Shown here piece after piece: positions 10,812 through 19,691 of a stretch of 64,000 nt of DNA. Numbering within the stretch: the first letter of the stretch is position 1; every line of letters begins with the position of its first letter. Source of the stretch: Serpens sp964410065 (GTDB lineage Bacteria; Pseudomonadota; Gammaproteobacteria; Pseudomonadales; Pseudomonadaceae); contig CAYPFO010000013.1 of the NCBI GenBank assembly GCA_964410065.1, positions 3,082 through 67,081 on the forward strand, in the 5' to 3' direction. The notes under the pieces were generated by a model. That model had not been told where the DNA came from and searched no databases. It worked only from the letters and a program-made list of their open reading frames with translations. The position numbers and the translations under genes were made by a program.

Positions 10812-11246
10812 ATGAACGAGTTTGATCAACATCTCTTCGCCATGCAGTTGACCCAGTTGTCACGCTCTTGGCGAGCTGAGTTGGACCGCCGCCTGGCCGA
10901 ACTGGGTTTGTCCCAGGCACGCTGGCTGGTCTTGCTGCACCTGTCACGCTTTCCCGAACCTCCTACCCAGCGGCAACTGGCGCAAAGCGTCGGTGTGGAA
11001 GGCCCGACCCTGGCTCGGCTACTGGATAGCCTGGAAGCGCAGGGGCTGGTACGCCGTCAGGAAGTCCCCAATGATCGACGCGCTAAGAACGTCATGCTCT
11101 GTGAACAGGCGCATCCGTTGATCGATACGATTCGCACCATCGCCGACCAGCTGCGTGGCCAATTGCTCGCCGGCATCGCGCCTGCCGACCTGGAGCATTG
11201 CAAGCGTGTCCACGCGCGGATTCTGGCCAATCTCGAAGCGCTGTGA
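10812..11246 (+). CDS. MarR-family transcriptional regulator
   Basis: This 144-residue protein has the winged-helix layout of MarR: LAELGLSQARWLVLLHLSRF, then the recognition region PTQRQLAQSVGVEGPTLARLLDSLEAQGLVRRQEVPNDRRAKNVML with the wing residues D-R-R. It should repress the efflux gene it overlaps: its TGA (11244–11246) shares a base with the ATG of the MFS gene at 11246, so the two are translationally coupled. An inverted repeat lies just upstream of its start. The inducer is unknown. Confidence 0.9.
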   Translation: MNEFDQHLFAMQLTQLSRSWRAELDRRLAELGLSQARWLVLLHLSRFPEPPTQRQLAQSVGVEGPTLARLLDSLEAQGLVRRQEVPNDRRAKNVMLCEQAHPLIDTIRTIADQLRGQLLAGIAPADLEHCKRVHARILANLEAL

Positions 11247-12640
11247 TGGCTGAGACACTGGATGATTTGTGCGCCCGCTTCGGGCCGCGCTATCCCCAGT
11301 GGATGCTGGTTGTGCTGATGCTCGGCACCATCGCCATGGTGTTGTCCACCACCACGATCTTCGTCGCGCTGCCGGCGATCATGGACGAGTTCGCCATGGG
11401 GCGGCCCATGGTGCAATGGCTGTCTACAGGTTTTCTCGCATCAATGACTTCGGGGCTGCTGCTGGCCGCCTGGGCACAGTCGCGTCTGAGCGCGCGGCGC
11501 ACTACCCAATATGCGTTGTGGCTGTTCATCTTCACCACCTTATTGGCGCCGCTGGCGACACAGGGCTGGGAGTTGATTGCCTTGCGCATCGTGCAAGGTT
11601 TCTGCGCCGGGATTATCCAGCCCCTAGCCACGGTGCTGATTTTTCGTGTGTTCAGCAGCGGCGGGCGCGGCAAAGCCTTGGGGATATACGCCCTTGGCGT
11701 GACGGTGGCGCCCAGCCTGGGGCCGAGCCTGGGAGGCTATCTGGTGGATCACTTTGGCTGGCTGGCCGTGTTCTGGCTGCCGTTGCCATTGTGTGCCGTG
11801 GTATTGCTGAGCGCTCGCCTGTTACCCAGCGATCGCCAGCCGGGCGTCTCCAAGCTGGATCTGTGGGGTTTCGTCCTGCTCAACCTGGCGCTGTTCGCCT
11901 TGCTGCTGGCCTTGGCCGAAGCCCAGCGCGTGGGCTGGGGCAGCCCACGCGCCTATGCGGCCGGACTGCTCGGTGTGCTCGCTGCGGCCTGGTTTGTGCG
12001 GCGCAGCTCTACCCATGCCCAGCCCTTGCTGAATTTTACGCTCTGGCGGCATGCCGCCTTTCGCAAGGCCAGCTGGGTGGCGGCGGTGATCGGCCTGGGA
12101 CTGTACGGGATGATCTACCTGATTCCGCTGTTTCTGCAGACCATCGAAGGCTACAGCGCCGGGCAGGCCGGCATGCTGTTGTTGCCCGCCGGCCTGGCAT
12201 TAGGGGCGGCCTCGTACCTCAGTGGTTGGTTGTGCGATCGCTGGCAGGTTGCCTGGATCATGGCGGCAGGCCTGGCGGTTTGTGCGGTGTCATCGCTGGT
12301 GTTCGGCCTGTTGCCCAGCACCTCCTCCTTCCTGGTGTTCTGCCTGTGGGCGAGCATCGGGCGCGGCGGGCTGGGTTTGCTGCTGCCAGCGCTGACCAGT
12401 GGTTCGCTGAGCGGCTTGCCGGCGGACGAGCTGGCCTCCGGTGCGGGGGCGATCACCTTCATACGCCAGCTCGGCGGTGCGTTCGGGGTAAACCTGTTGA
12501 CCTACTTCCTCGAGTGGCGCAGCGCCGCGGTCGGTGATGTGCAGGCCTTTCAGCACACCTTCTGGCTGTCCGCCGCGATTTTCCTGCTGGCGATTGTCGC
12601 TGCGTGGGGCATGCGCGTGCAGAGGCGGAGCACGGCCTGA
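11246..12640 (+). CDS. MFS drug efflux transporter, DHA2 (14-helix) family
   Basis: A 464-residue membrane protein of the EmrB/QacA type, expected to expel drugs or other toxic compounds by proton antiport. Features are the first helix WMLVVLMLGTIAMVLSTTTIFVALPAIM, the motif IVQGFCAGIIQPLATVLIF, and motif C-like GVTVAPSLGPSLGGYLVDHFGW. Hydrophobic segments continue to the end. No emrA-like adaptor is adjacent, so it probably acts as a single component or with an outside partner. The ATG at 11246 overlaps the MarR stop; earlier codons in the frame lie inside marR. Confidence 0.85.
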   Translation: MAETLDDLCARFGPRYPQWMLVVLMLGTIAMVLSTTTIFVALPAIMDEFAMGRPMVQWLSTGFLASMTSGLLLAAWAQSRLSARRTTQYALWLFIFTTLLAPLATQGWELIALRIVQGFCAGIIQPLATVLIFRVFSSGGRGKALGIYALGVTVAPSLGPSLGGYLVDHFGWLAVFWLPLPLCAVVLLSARLLPSDRQPGVSKLDLWGFVLLNLALFALLLALAEAQRVGWGSPRAYAAGLLGVLAAAWFVRRSSTHAQPLLNFTLWRHAAFRKASWVAAVIGLGLYGMIYLIPLFLQTIEGYSAGQAGMLLLPAGLALGAASYLSGWLCDRWQVAWIMAAGLAVCAVSSLVFGLLPSTSSFLVFCLWASIGRGGLGLLLPALTSGSLSGLPADELASGAGAITFIRQLGGAFGVNLLTYFLEWRSAAVGDVQAFQHTFWLSAAIFLLAIVAAWGMRVQRRSTA

Positions 12641-12722
12641 ATCGTTAATCGGGTATGGGCATGCCACCCTCCCAAGGACGCCCTATGTTTGTCCCCGCGC
12701 CGGGCAGGGCACGCCACCAACC

Positions 12723-12871
12723 GTAGGGCGGCCTCGCCCGCTGCAGGGCGCTGGGCTGAACAAAAGAATATCCCGGGCAGCCCGCCAGCGGTGTGTCAGG
12801 CAAAACGGCGGGCTGCCAAGTTAGCACCGAGCCTGTCACTCGGCACGGAGCCACGGGCGAGGCCGCCCTAC
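12723..12871. repeat. Nested inverted-repeat element (REPIN/MITE-like)
   Basis: The outer arms are perfect 18-bp inverted copies: GTAGGGCGGCCTCGCCCG at 12723–12740 and its reverse complement at 12854–12871. A second perfect 10-bp pair (GCAGCCCGCC at 12777–12786, GGCGGGCTGC at 12807–12816) lies inside. The whole 149 bp can fold into one cruciform. It fills about half of the 304-bp convergent gap between the MFS gene and plpD; I see no gene there. It has no transposase and no obvious target-site duplication. Confidence 0.65.
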
Positions 12872-12944
12872 AGGGATCGCGCGGTGGGATGAGCCTACCG
12901 CCAGCGTTGTTTCAGGCACTTAACACGCGGCCCAGCGGCTTTGG

Positions 12945-15134
12945 TTAAAAGCTGCTGCCCAGATTGAGATACAGCGCCTGCTCGTCTTCATCGTTAAAGC
13001 CATAGCCCAGGTTCAGCGGCCCGAGCGGGGTTTCGTAGCCGAGGAACAAGCTGGCAGCCGTAATCACGCCGCTGTCGAAGACGTTGTCGCGGTTCCAGGC
13101 GCGGCCTCGTTCCAGGGACGCTCCCAAGTAGACCGGGAAATCCAGAGGCAGGAAGGCCTGTTGAGTCATGCGGCGGTAATACACCAGCCGACCAAGGCCG
13201 ATGTTCTGCCCGGAGATGGCACCCTGGCTGAAGCCAGACAGTTGCTGGGGGCCACCGAGGAGGAAGCTCGAGGTCACCACCTCCGCCTCGTCCAAGGTGC
13301 GCGCGTAGCGCCCGGCAATGAGCAGGGTGTGTGCGCCATGGCTGATCGCCTTGGTGGCGTTGAGCTGCCATTGCCGATAGCGCAGGTCGCTGCCCAGTTG
13401 TGGCTCGTGATAGCGCAGGACCAGGCTGATGTCTTCGCCGGAATGGGGAAAGTCCAGACTATCCAGCGTATCGAAGGAATAGCGCAGCTCGGAGTAGGCT
13501 TCGTTGAAGCTGAAGCTGGGCGAGTCCTGCTGGCCGATTCTGACGTTGGCTTCGCCCCAGTTCTGGCCGATGCCCAGGCGGACTTCACCGGAGTTGCCGA
13601 TCTGGCGACCCACGTTGAAACCCAAGCCATAACGCTCCAGGCGGTATTCGGCGATTGGGTCACGGTCGAGGATCGACTCGATATTTTGCGCGGTGGCTTG
13701 CAGATAAGGCGCGACAAAGTAGCGTGAACCGGCATCCAGGGGCTGATAGAACTCGCTGTACAGATCCTGATGATCGCCGAGCTGAACGCGCGTCAGCCAT
13801 TCGGCACCCAGACGGTTGATGCCGTTGACCCGGTAACTGGCGCCGATGTTGAACGCACTGTCACCGCGAAAATCATCCGACAGGTTGATGCCCAGGCGCA
13901 GATAGTCGGTGCCGGCACGCTTGCCCCGCGCGCTGATGACCAGCGTGTTTTCCAGATGCCGATGACGGACCACGCGGTAGTGCACCTGCTCGAAATAATC
14001 GAGGCCGTAGAGTGTGCCCATGTCGACCTGCAAGCGTTGCAGGTCCAGCGGCTGCCCCACCGCTTGGCGGATGTGCCGGCGAATCACCTGATTGTCGACC
14101 TTGGAGGTGTTCTCGATATGAACGGCGGTGATCAGCGGGCTGCGGTCTTCAGCCGCTGTCTGGCGGGCGGCAATGGTCGAAGCCGGCGCCAGCGGGGGGA
14201 TAACGGCTGCCAAACGAAGTGCAAGGCGCTGCGTGGCGTCGTATCCGGCGGTGATCAGCGGCGTGACCTGGCCAAAATCGGTGGAGCCATAACCGCTCAG
14301 ATCCGGTTGCACGAGGATGTCGTCGGCTTTCAGCGTGGCAAGCTGGAGCTCGGAATTGCTGCGGGTCATCAGCGTGGTCGATTGGTTGAGCACGTCGACT
14401 ACCGTGAGCAACTCTTTGCGCTCCATCAGTGGCGTACCGATATCGACGACGATGACCCGGTCCACGCCCATGCTTCGGGCTACGTCGATGGGAATGTTGT
14501 CGACCATGCCACCATCGACTAACAGTCGGCCGTCAACCTCCACCGGCGCGAAGACGGCAGGAATCGACATGCTGGCGCGGATCGCCAGGGGCAGATGCCC
14601 CGTGCGGAACACGATCTTTTCGCCGCTGGCAATATCGGTGGCCACGGCGCGAAAGGGAATCGGCAGGTGGTCGAAATCACGGGTATCGCTGCTGTTGACC
14701 AGCAGGCTTTCCAGCCAGAGGGCCAGATTCTGGCCCTGGATGACACCCAGCGGCAGACCCAGGCTGCCGTCGTCGCGAAAGCTCAGTTGCTGCTGGACGA
14801 GAAAGTCGCGGTCGTCCTGCTTGCGCCGGAACGGGATGTCCTTGCGCGGCGGTGAGTCGGACAATACCTGTTGCCAGTCCATGCGCAGGGCCAGCGCTTC
14901 GATTTCAGCGGCGCTGTAGCCTGATGCGTAGAGGCCGCCGATGACCGCGCCCATGCTGGTGCCGGCGATGGCATGAATCGGCACACCCTGTTCTTCGAGG
15001 GCCTTGAGCACACCAATGTGGGCCAGGCCGCGCGCGGCACCGCCGGACAGCACCAGGCCGATTTTCTCAGCGGCTTGCACACTCGGAATACACAGGGGAA
15101 GGATCAACAACAGGCAAAACAGCATGCGACGCAT
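12945..15134 (-). CDS. plpD: Patatin-like autotransporter phospholipase PlpD
   Basis: PlpD-type (Va/type Vd secretion) proteins carry a lipase passenger that crosses the outer membrane through their own barrel. After a signal peptide (MLFCLLLILPLCIPSVQA) come the patatin oxyanion loop SGGAARGLAHIG, nucleophile motif GTSMG and the catalytic Asp in DGGMVDNIP. A POTRA-like region (VHIENTSKVDNQVIRRHIRQAVGQPL) precedes a C-terminal 16-strand-type barrel ending NLGSSF, with the terminal Phe typical of outer-membrane proteins. I prefer the ATG at 15134 (729 aa) to a GTG at 15140, since a GCGGA sequence lies at a workable distance. The position fits PA3339. Confidence 0.9.
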   Translation of the reverse strand: MRRMLFCLLLILPLCIPSVQAAEKIGLVLSGGAARGLAHIGVLKALEEQGVPIHAIAGTSMGAVIGGLYASGYSAAEIEALALRMDWQQVLSDSPPRKDIPFRRKQDDRDFLVQQQLSFRDDGSLGLPLGVIQGQNLALWLESLLVNSSDTRDFDHLPIPFRAVATDIASGEKIVFRTGHLPLAIRASMSIPAVFAPVEVDGRLLVDGGMVDNIPIDVARSMGVDRVIVVDIGTPLMERKELLTVVDVLNQSTTLMTRSNSELQLATLKADDILVQPDLSGYGSTDFGQVTPLITAGYDATQRLALRLAAVIPPLAPASTIAARQTAAEDRSPLITAVHIENTSKVDNQVIRRHIRQAVGQPLDLQRLQVDMGTLYGLDYFEQVHYRVVRHRHLENTLVISARGKRAGTDYLRLGINLSDDFRGDSAFNIGASYRVNGINRLGAEWLTRVQLGDHQDLYSEFYQPLDAGSRYFVAPYLQATAQNIESILDRDPIAEYRLERYGLGFNVGRQIGNSGEVRLGIGQNWGEANVRIGQQDSPSFSFNEAYSELRYSFDTLDSLDFPHSGEDISLVLRYHEPQLGSDLRYRQWQLNATKAISHGAHTLLIAGRYARTLDEAEVVTSSFLLGGPQQLSGFSQGAISGQNIGLGRLVYYRRMTQQAFLPLDFPVYLGASLERGRAWNRDNVFDSGVITAASLFLGYETPLGPLNLGYGFNDEDEQALYLNLGSSF

Positions 15135-15206
15135 GGACACATCCGCAAACGCCGAAGGGGAGGGCTGGCTATTATAGGGGCCCCGATTTTTTATTCAGAG
15201 CGCTGT

Positions 15207-15494
15207 ATGCAGCAACACAAAGCCGAAATCGTCATTACTTATTGCACGCAATGCCAATGGCTGTTGCGTGCCGCCTGGTTGGCGCAGGAGCTGCTCAGTA
15301 CTTTTGCCGAAGATCTGGGCAGGGTGAGTCTGGAACCGGCGAGCGGCGGGGTATTTTGCATCACCTGTGACGGCGAGCAGATCTGGGAGCGCAAGGCCGA
15401 CGGCGGTTTTCCGGAAGCCAAGGAGCTCAAGCAACGGGTGCGCGACCGTATCGATCCGGCGCGCGACCTCGGGCATAACGAACGGAAAAGCTGA
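15207..15494 (+). CDS. SelT/SelW/SelH (Rdx) family selenoprotein-like protein, Cys form
   Basis: The 95-residue product has the CxxC redox motif ITYCTQCQWLLRAAWLAQEL near its N-terminus and the family end GEQIWERKADGGFPEAKELKQRVRD. In SelW relatives the second motif position can be selenocysteine; here it is Cys, and no in-frame TGA interrupts it. These small thioredoxin-fold proteins are thought to act in redox signalling, but the bacterial role is unknown. The start ATG at 15207 is the only one placing the motif at the usual distance. It diverges from plpD (72 bp apart). Confidence 0.85.
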   Translation: MQQHKAEIVITYCTQCQWLLRAAWLAQELLSTFAEDLGRVSLEPASGGVFCITCDGEQIWERKADGGFPEAKELKQRVRDRIDPARDLGHNERKS

Positions 15495-15509
15495 GACACG
15501 GCGCTTGCC

Positions 15510-15538
15510 GGCCTCCCTGCCGTCGCGGCAGAGAGGCC
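15510..15538. terminator. Bidirectional hairpin between convergent genes
   Basis: GGCCTC-C-CTGCCG, loop TCG, then CGGCAG-A-GAGGCC forms a 12-bp stem with one mismatch between the convergent SelW-like gene and the TRAP binding-protein gene. No strong T-run flanks it, so its terminator strength is uncertain. Confidence 0.5.
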
Positions 15539-15545
15539 AGGAGAA

Positions 15546-16643
15546 TCAACGCCAGTTGTAAATCTGCTTGTCGGTGACTTCGCTCATCGGGCCGACTTCT
15601 TCGCGGAAATTCTTCATCGACGTCCAGATGCGCTGGTTGAGATCGCTGGTCTGGGCGAACTGATCCATCACCGCCTCGGATTGGTCGCGCAGGGCGGCGA
15701 TGACTTCCTCGGGGAATTTCTTCAGCTGTACGCCTTGCTTCTGCAGTTCCTGCAGCGCCTTGGCGTTGTGGTAGACGTATTCATCGAGCATCAGCTGCAC
15801 CGAGCCGCGGGCCGCTTCCTCGAGGATCGCGTGCAGGTCGTCGGGCAGGGCGTCCCAGGCTTCCTTGTTGACCAGCAGTTCGATGGCCGCCTGCGGTTCC
15901 GCCCAGCTTGGGTAGTAGTAGTACTTGGCAGCCTTGTGGATGCCGGAGGCCAGGTCGTTGTAGGGGCTGACCCAGTCGGTGGCGTCGATCATGCCGGTCT
16001 GCAGCGCGGTGAACACTTCGCTGCCGGGAATGATGACCGGAGTGGCGCCGATGCTGCCGATCACTTCACCGCCCAGACCGGGCATGCGGATCTTCAGGCC
16101 CTTCAGGTCGTTGACGCTGTTGATTTCCTTGTTGAACCAGCCGCCCATCTGCATGCCGGAGTTACCGCCGAGCAGCGGTTTGACGCCATGGGGCGCGTAG
16201 GCTTCTTCCCACAGCTGCATGCCGCCGGCGAAGCTCAGCCAGGAATGGAATTCGTGGGTGGCCAGGCCGAAGGGCACCGAGGTGAAGAATTGGGCAGCCG
16301 GCACCTTGCCCTTCCAGTAGTAGGAAGGGCCATGGCCCATCTGCGCGGTGCCACGGGAAACCGCGTCGAACACTTCCATGGCGGGCACCAGTTCGCCCGC
16401 GGCGTACACCTTGATGTTCAGGCGGCCATCGCTCATGCGGTTGACGCGCTTGGCGAAGTCATCGGCCCCGGTGCCCAGCGCCGGGTAGTTTTTCGGCCAA
16501 GTGGTGACCATTTTCCAGTGCACGGTCTCGACCGGTGCTGCGGCAGTCTGTGCGGCGCTCTGGGTGGGTTCGTCTTTGCACGCGGTCAGGCCGAGTGCCA
16601 TCAAGAGCGCGGTGGTTGCGCCGAGCAGGTGGCGTCGATTCAT
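15546..16643 (-). CDS. TRAP transporter substrate-binding lipoprotein, DctP family
   Basis: The 365-residue protein is a DctP-type binding protein (HWKMVTTWPKNYPALGTGADDFAKRV; LKGLKIRMPGLGGEVIGSIGATPV). The subclass with W-P-K-N and GWFNKEI resembles alpha-keto-acid/pyruvate-type TRAP receptors. Its signal sequence ends in LTAC, with lipobox Cys22, so it should be a lipid-anchored protein. No dctQ/dctM membrane genes are in the window, so it is an orphan here. The ATG at 16643 has GGGGAAA upstream; a TTG at 16658 would add five residues and is less likely. Confidence 0.85.
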   Translation of the reverse strand: MNRRHLLGATTALLMALGLTACKDEPTQSAAQTAAAPVETVHWKMVTTWPKNYPALGTGADDFAKRVNRMSDGRLNIKVYAAGELVPAMEVFDAVSRGTAQMGHGPSYYWKGKVPAAQFFTSVPFGLATHEFHSWLSFAGGMQLWEEAYAPHGVKPLLGGNSGMQMGGWFNKEINSVNDLKGLKIRMPGLGGEVIGSIGATPVIIPGSEVFTALQTGMIDATDWVSPYNDLASGIHKAAKYYYYPSWAEPQAAIELLVNKEAWDALPDDLHAILEEAARGSVQLMLDEYVYHNAKALQELQKQGVQLKKFPEEVIAALRDQSEAVMDQFAQTSDLNQRIWTSMKNFREEVGPMSEVTDKQIYNWR

Positions 16644-16852
16644 GAACAGTTTCCCCAAGAGTGTGAATGCCCTTCTCAGTCGGCACAGCGGACGGCGATT
16701 GAGGGCCGCTTGAGCCGCCGGAAATGCCTGAGTAGGGCGAGGCAGAGCCTGCGATCAAGGTCGAGGCCGTGGGCACAATAATGCAGCGTCAATTCGATTC
16801 ACAACCCTTATCGGGTTTGGGCCGGCCTTTGGTCGAGCCCGATACGGGGAAC

Positions 16853-17608
16853 TCAGGTTGCTGTAATGAATTTCTGCACCGCCAGCGAGATGCTCACAAT
16901 CACCAGCATCAAGGCAAACAGGCGCTGCAGGACCCGACTGTTGAGCCGCTGCGCCAACAGATTGCCGACCAGCACACCGCTGGCACCACCGGCGGCCAGG
17001 CCGCCCAGCAAGAGCAGCGGCGGATGGGCATCGGTGAGGTAGAGCAGAAAGCCACCGCCGCTGACCAGCGCGATCACGGCCATGGACGTGGCCATGGCGC
17101 TGAGCAGCGATAACGGGGTAAACCACAGCAGAGCCGGGACGATGAGGAAGCCGCCGCCGACCCCCATCAGCCCGGACAGCACGCCCACGCCCAGGCCGAT
17201 AAGCAGCAGCGCAGCGGGACGGGTTTGTGTAACGGCTTGCTTCTCCAGGGCGGCTCCGCGCCACATGCGCCGGGCCGACCACAGCACCAGCACGCAGAAA
17301 CCGACGATCAGTGCGTTTTCCGGTATATGGCGGCCCAGCCATTGGCCGATTGCATTGCCCGGCAGGCCGCAAATCGCCAGCAGCAACAGTGGACGCCAGG
17401 CCACCTGGCCGAGATAGGCACGGGGAATGGCGCCGATCAGCGCGGACATGGCCACGGCGCCCAGGCTGACACCAATCGCATCGCGCAAGGGCAATTGCAG
17501 GCTGAGCAGCAGCGGTAGGGCTACCAGCGAGCCGCCCGCCCCGGTCAGCCCCAGCAGCAGGCCGAGGATCAGACCGATCCCCAAGCCTTCGATGATCAAG
17601 AATTCCAT
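16853..17608 (-). CDS. TSUP (TauE/SafE) family membrane permease
   Basis: This 251-residue, highly hydrophobic protein opens with GLGIGLILGLLLGLTGAGGSLVALPLLL and repeats the family motif in its second half as GLGVGVLSGLMGVGGGFLIVPALL, the internal duplication of the TauE/SafE fold. Such proteins export sulfite, sulfoacetate or related organosulfur anions, but the substrate cannot be read from sequence. It starts 9 bp after the mnmC stop on the same strand and probably shares its transcript. No sulfur-metabolism gene is adjacent. Confidence 0.85.
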   Translation of the reverse strand: MEFLIIEGLGIGLILGLLLGLTGAGGSLVALPLLLSLQLPLRDAIGVSLGAVAMSALIGAIPRAYLGQVAWRPLLLLAICGLPGNAIGQWLGRHIPENALIVGFCVLVLWSARRMWRGAALEKQAVTQTRPAALLLIGLGVGVLSGLMGVGGGFLIVPALLWFTPLSLLSAMATSMAVIALVSGGGFLLYLTDAHPPLLLLGGLAAGGASGVLVGNLLAQRLNSRVLQRLFALMLVIVSISLAVQKFITAT

Positions 17609-17617
17609 AAAGTAGGC

Positions 17618-19579
17618 TCAGCCCTGGCCGCGAATCAGCTGGCGCAGCGCGAAGCGGTTGGGATGGCAGGCTTCGGCCACCGCGCGCGGCAGCGGCAGCG
17701 GCTCGTCTTCCAGCCAGGCGGCGAGCAGTTCTCCAGACAAGGGTACCGTGACCACACCCCGCGAGCCGTGGGCCAGGTTGAGGTAAAGACCGTCAAGCCA
17801 GGGGCAGGGCCGATCGGGCGTTTGCCGGGCATCCTTGCCGAGTGCGGCATAGGTCTGGGCAAATGCGGTGGCGTCGGCCAGCGGTCCCACCAGCGGCAGG
17901 TAGTCGGAACTGGTGCAGCGGTACGCGGCGCGCCCGTGCATCTGCGCAGGGTCGAGCATGTCGGCGTGCAAACGGTGGCCCAGATCCTTGGAAATCCCGC
18001 GCAGCAGCTCAAGATTGCTCTGGTGTTCTTCCGGTGTGACGCCTTGATGCTGGTTCTTCAGGTCGAAACTTGCGCCCAGGGTGTGTTCACCGCCGCGCGG
18101 CGGGGCCACATAACCGTCGGCGCACACCACGGTGCGCAGCTCCCGACTGGCGTCGGTGGCCGGCAGGCAACTGATCTGTCCGCGAATGCGCTTGAGCGGC
18201 AGGTCCGCAGTCTGGATAAAGGCCCTGGCATCGGCGGCGTTGGCCAGGACCAGTACCGGTGCCCTGGCCAGCACGCCATCTTTACCCAGCGCCTGCCATT
18301 CGCCTTCTTCGCGCTGCAGGCTCAAGGCGTCGCGATGGGTGAGCAACTGAATATTGGGGTGGCTGCTCAGCAGTCGGCACAGCGCGGGCGGATGGGCCCA
18401 GCCGGCTTCCGGGAAAAACAACCCGCCGCTGGGCAGGGCGACGCCGGCCAGTCGTTCAGCGGCCGGTTGATCAACTACTTGCAGCAGGCTGGGCGGAAAA
18501 GCCGCCCCGAGCTGGGCCTGGCGCTCGGCTTCCTTGGCATTGAAGCCCAGTTGCAGCACACCGCAGGCATCCCAGTCGACGCCGCGTTCGAGGCGTTCAA
18601 GCAGGCGGCGGGTATGGCCGAATCCGCTGAGCACCAACTGCGAAAGCGCCGTGCCATGGGCGGACAGCTTCAGATAAAGCACGCCCTGGGGGTTGCCCGA
18701 GCCTTCCTGGGCAAGCTCGGCGTGGCGTTCCAGCACCGTTACCTGCCAGCCCCGTGCCGCCAGACTGGCGGCGCTCGCGCAGCCGGCCAGCCCGGCGCCG
18801 ATCACCAGTGCGCGGCGTTCGCTCGGGCGCGGCGGATGCGCGAACCAGGGTTTGACTGCGTCCTGCGCCTGGCCCCGAAACGCCCCGGCGAGTATTTCCC
18901 ATTTGTGGCCGAAGCCGGGCACCCTCGCCATGGCGAAACCGACCTCGTTGAGGCCGCGGCGTACCAGGCCCGCGCTGGTGAATGTGGCCAGAGTGGCACC
19001 CGGCGCGGACAGTCGCGCCACTTGAGCGAACAGTTCGGGCGTCCACATCTGCGGATTCTTGGCGGGGGCGAAACCGTCCAGGAACCAGGCGTCGATGCGT
19101 GCATCGAGCTGCGGCAGGCAGTCCTGCACATCGCCAATCAGCAGAGTCAGCACCACTCGACCGCCGTCAAACAGCAGGCGCTGAAAACCCGGCTGGATGC
19201 CGACGTACTGAGCCAGCAACTGGGCGCTGAAGGCTTGCAGTTCCGGCCACAGAGCCAGGGCGCGATCCAGATCGTCGCGAGTGAGCGGATACTTCTCGAC
19301 ACTGACGAAATGCAGGCGGGCAGTGCTCGGGGCATGCTGCTCGAAGGCCTGCCAGGTACAGAGGAAATTCAGCCCGGTACCAAAACCGGTTTCGCCAATC
19401 ACCAGTCGCCCGTTCACCGGCAGCGCGGCAAAACGCTCGGGCAGGTGATTGTTGGCCAGGAACACGTAGCGGGTTTCCTCCATGCCATTGGCACGGGAGA
19501 AATAGACATCGCCGAACTGCCGCGACAGCGGTTGGCCGTGATTATCCCAATCGAGTTGGGCCTGGGAAGCGTCAGACAT
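17618..19579 (-). CDS. mnmC: Bifunctional tRNA mnm5s2U34 synthase MnmC
   Basis: MnmC completes the mnm5 modification of wobble uridine 34 in tRNA: an FAD oxidase domain removes the carboxymethyl group of cmnm5U and a methyltransferase domain methylates the product. The N-terminal SAM domain shows GETGFGTGLNFLCTWQAF and DAWFLDGFAPAKNPQMW. The C-terminal half begins with the dinucleotide motif ALVIGAGLAGCASAASLAARG and ends NLAHGSRGVVTVPLSGELLA. I start at the ATG at 19579 (653 aa, MSDASQAQLDWDNHG), matching the family N-terminus; upstream codons in frame are not conserved-looking. Confidence 0.93.
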   Translation of the reverse strand: MSDASQAQLDWDNHGQPLSRQFGDVYFSRANGMEETRYVFLANNHLPERFAALPVNGRLVIGETGFGTGLNFLCTWQAFEQHAPSTARLHFVSVEKYPLTRDDLDRALALWPELQAFSAQLLAQYVGIQPGFQRLLFDGGRVVLTLLIGDVQDCLPQLDARIDAWFLDGFAPAKNPQMWTPELFAQVARLSAPGATLATFTSAGLVRRGLNEVGFAMARVPGFGHKWEILAGAFRGQAQDAVKPWFAHPPRPSERRALVIGAGLAGCASAASLAARGWQVTVLERHAELAQEGSGNPQGVLYLKLSAHGTALSQLVLSGFGHTRRLLERLERGVDWDACGVLQLGFNAKEAERQAQLGAAFPPSLLQVVDQPAAERLAGVALPSGGLFFPEAGWAHPPALCRLLSSHPNIQLLTHRDALSLQREEGEWQALGKDGVLARAPVLVLANAADARAFIQTADLPLKRIRGQISCLPATDASRELRTVVCADGYVAPPRGGEHTLGASFDLKNQHQGVTPEEHQSNLELLRGISKDLGHRLHADMLDPAQMHGRAAYRCTSSDYLPLVGPLADATAFAQTYAALGKDARQTPDRPCPWLDGLYLNLAHGSRGVVTVPLSGELLAAWLEDEPLPLPRAVAEACHPNRFALRQLIRGQG

Positions 19580-19691
19580 GGCAAGCACCGGAAAATCGAG
19601 GCGCACAGTGTAACGCCCCGGCTGACATTCCGGCTTTGTTGACGGGATCACGTTCCGTTAATCTGATGCCCTGCAGTCAAGGAATACCCCC

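Noticed and set aside
16644..16658. Five-residue N-terminal extension of the TRAP binding protein from a TTG
   Set aside because: The ATG at 16643 has a proper Shine-Dalgarno and gives a normal lipoprotein signal sequence.
17663..19642. 659-codon open frame on the plus strand across mnmC
   Set aside because: Antisense shadow of MnmC, which has both SAM and FAD motifs; the shadow protein lacks any motif.
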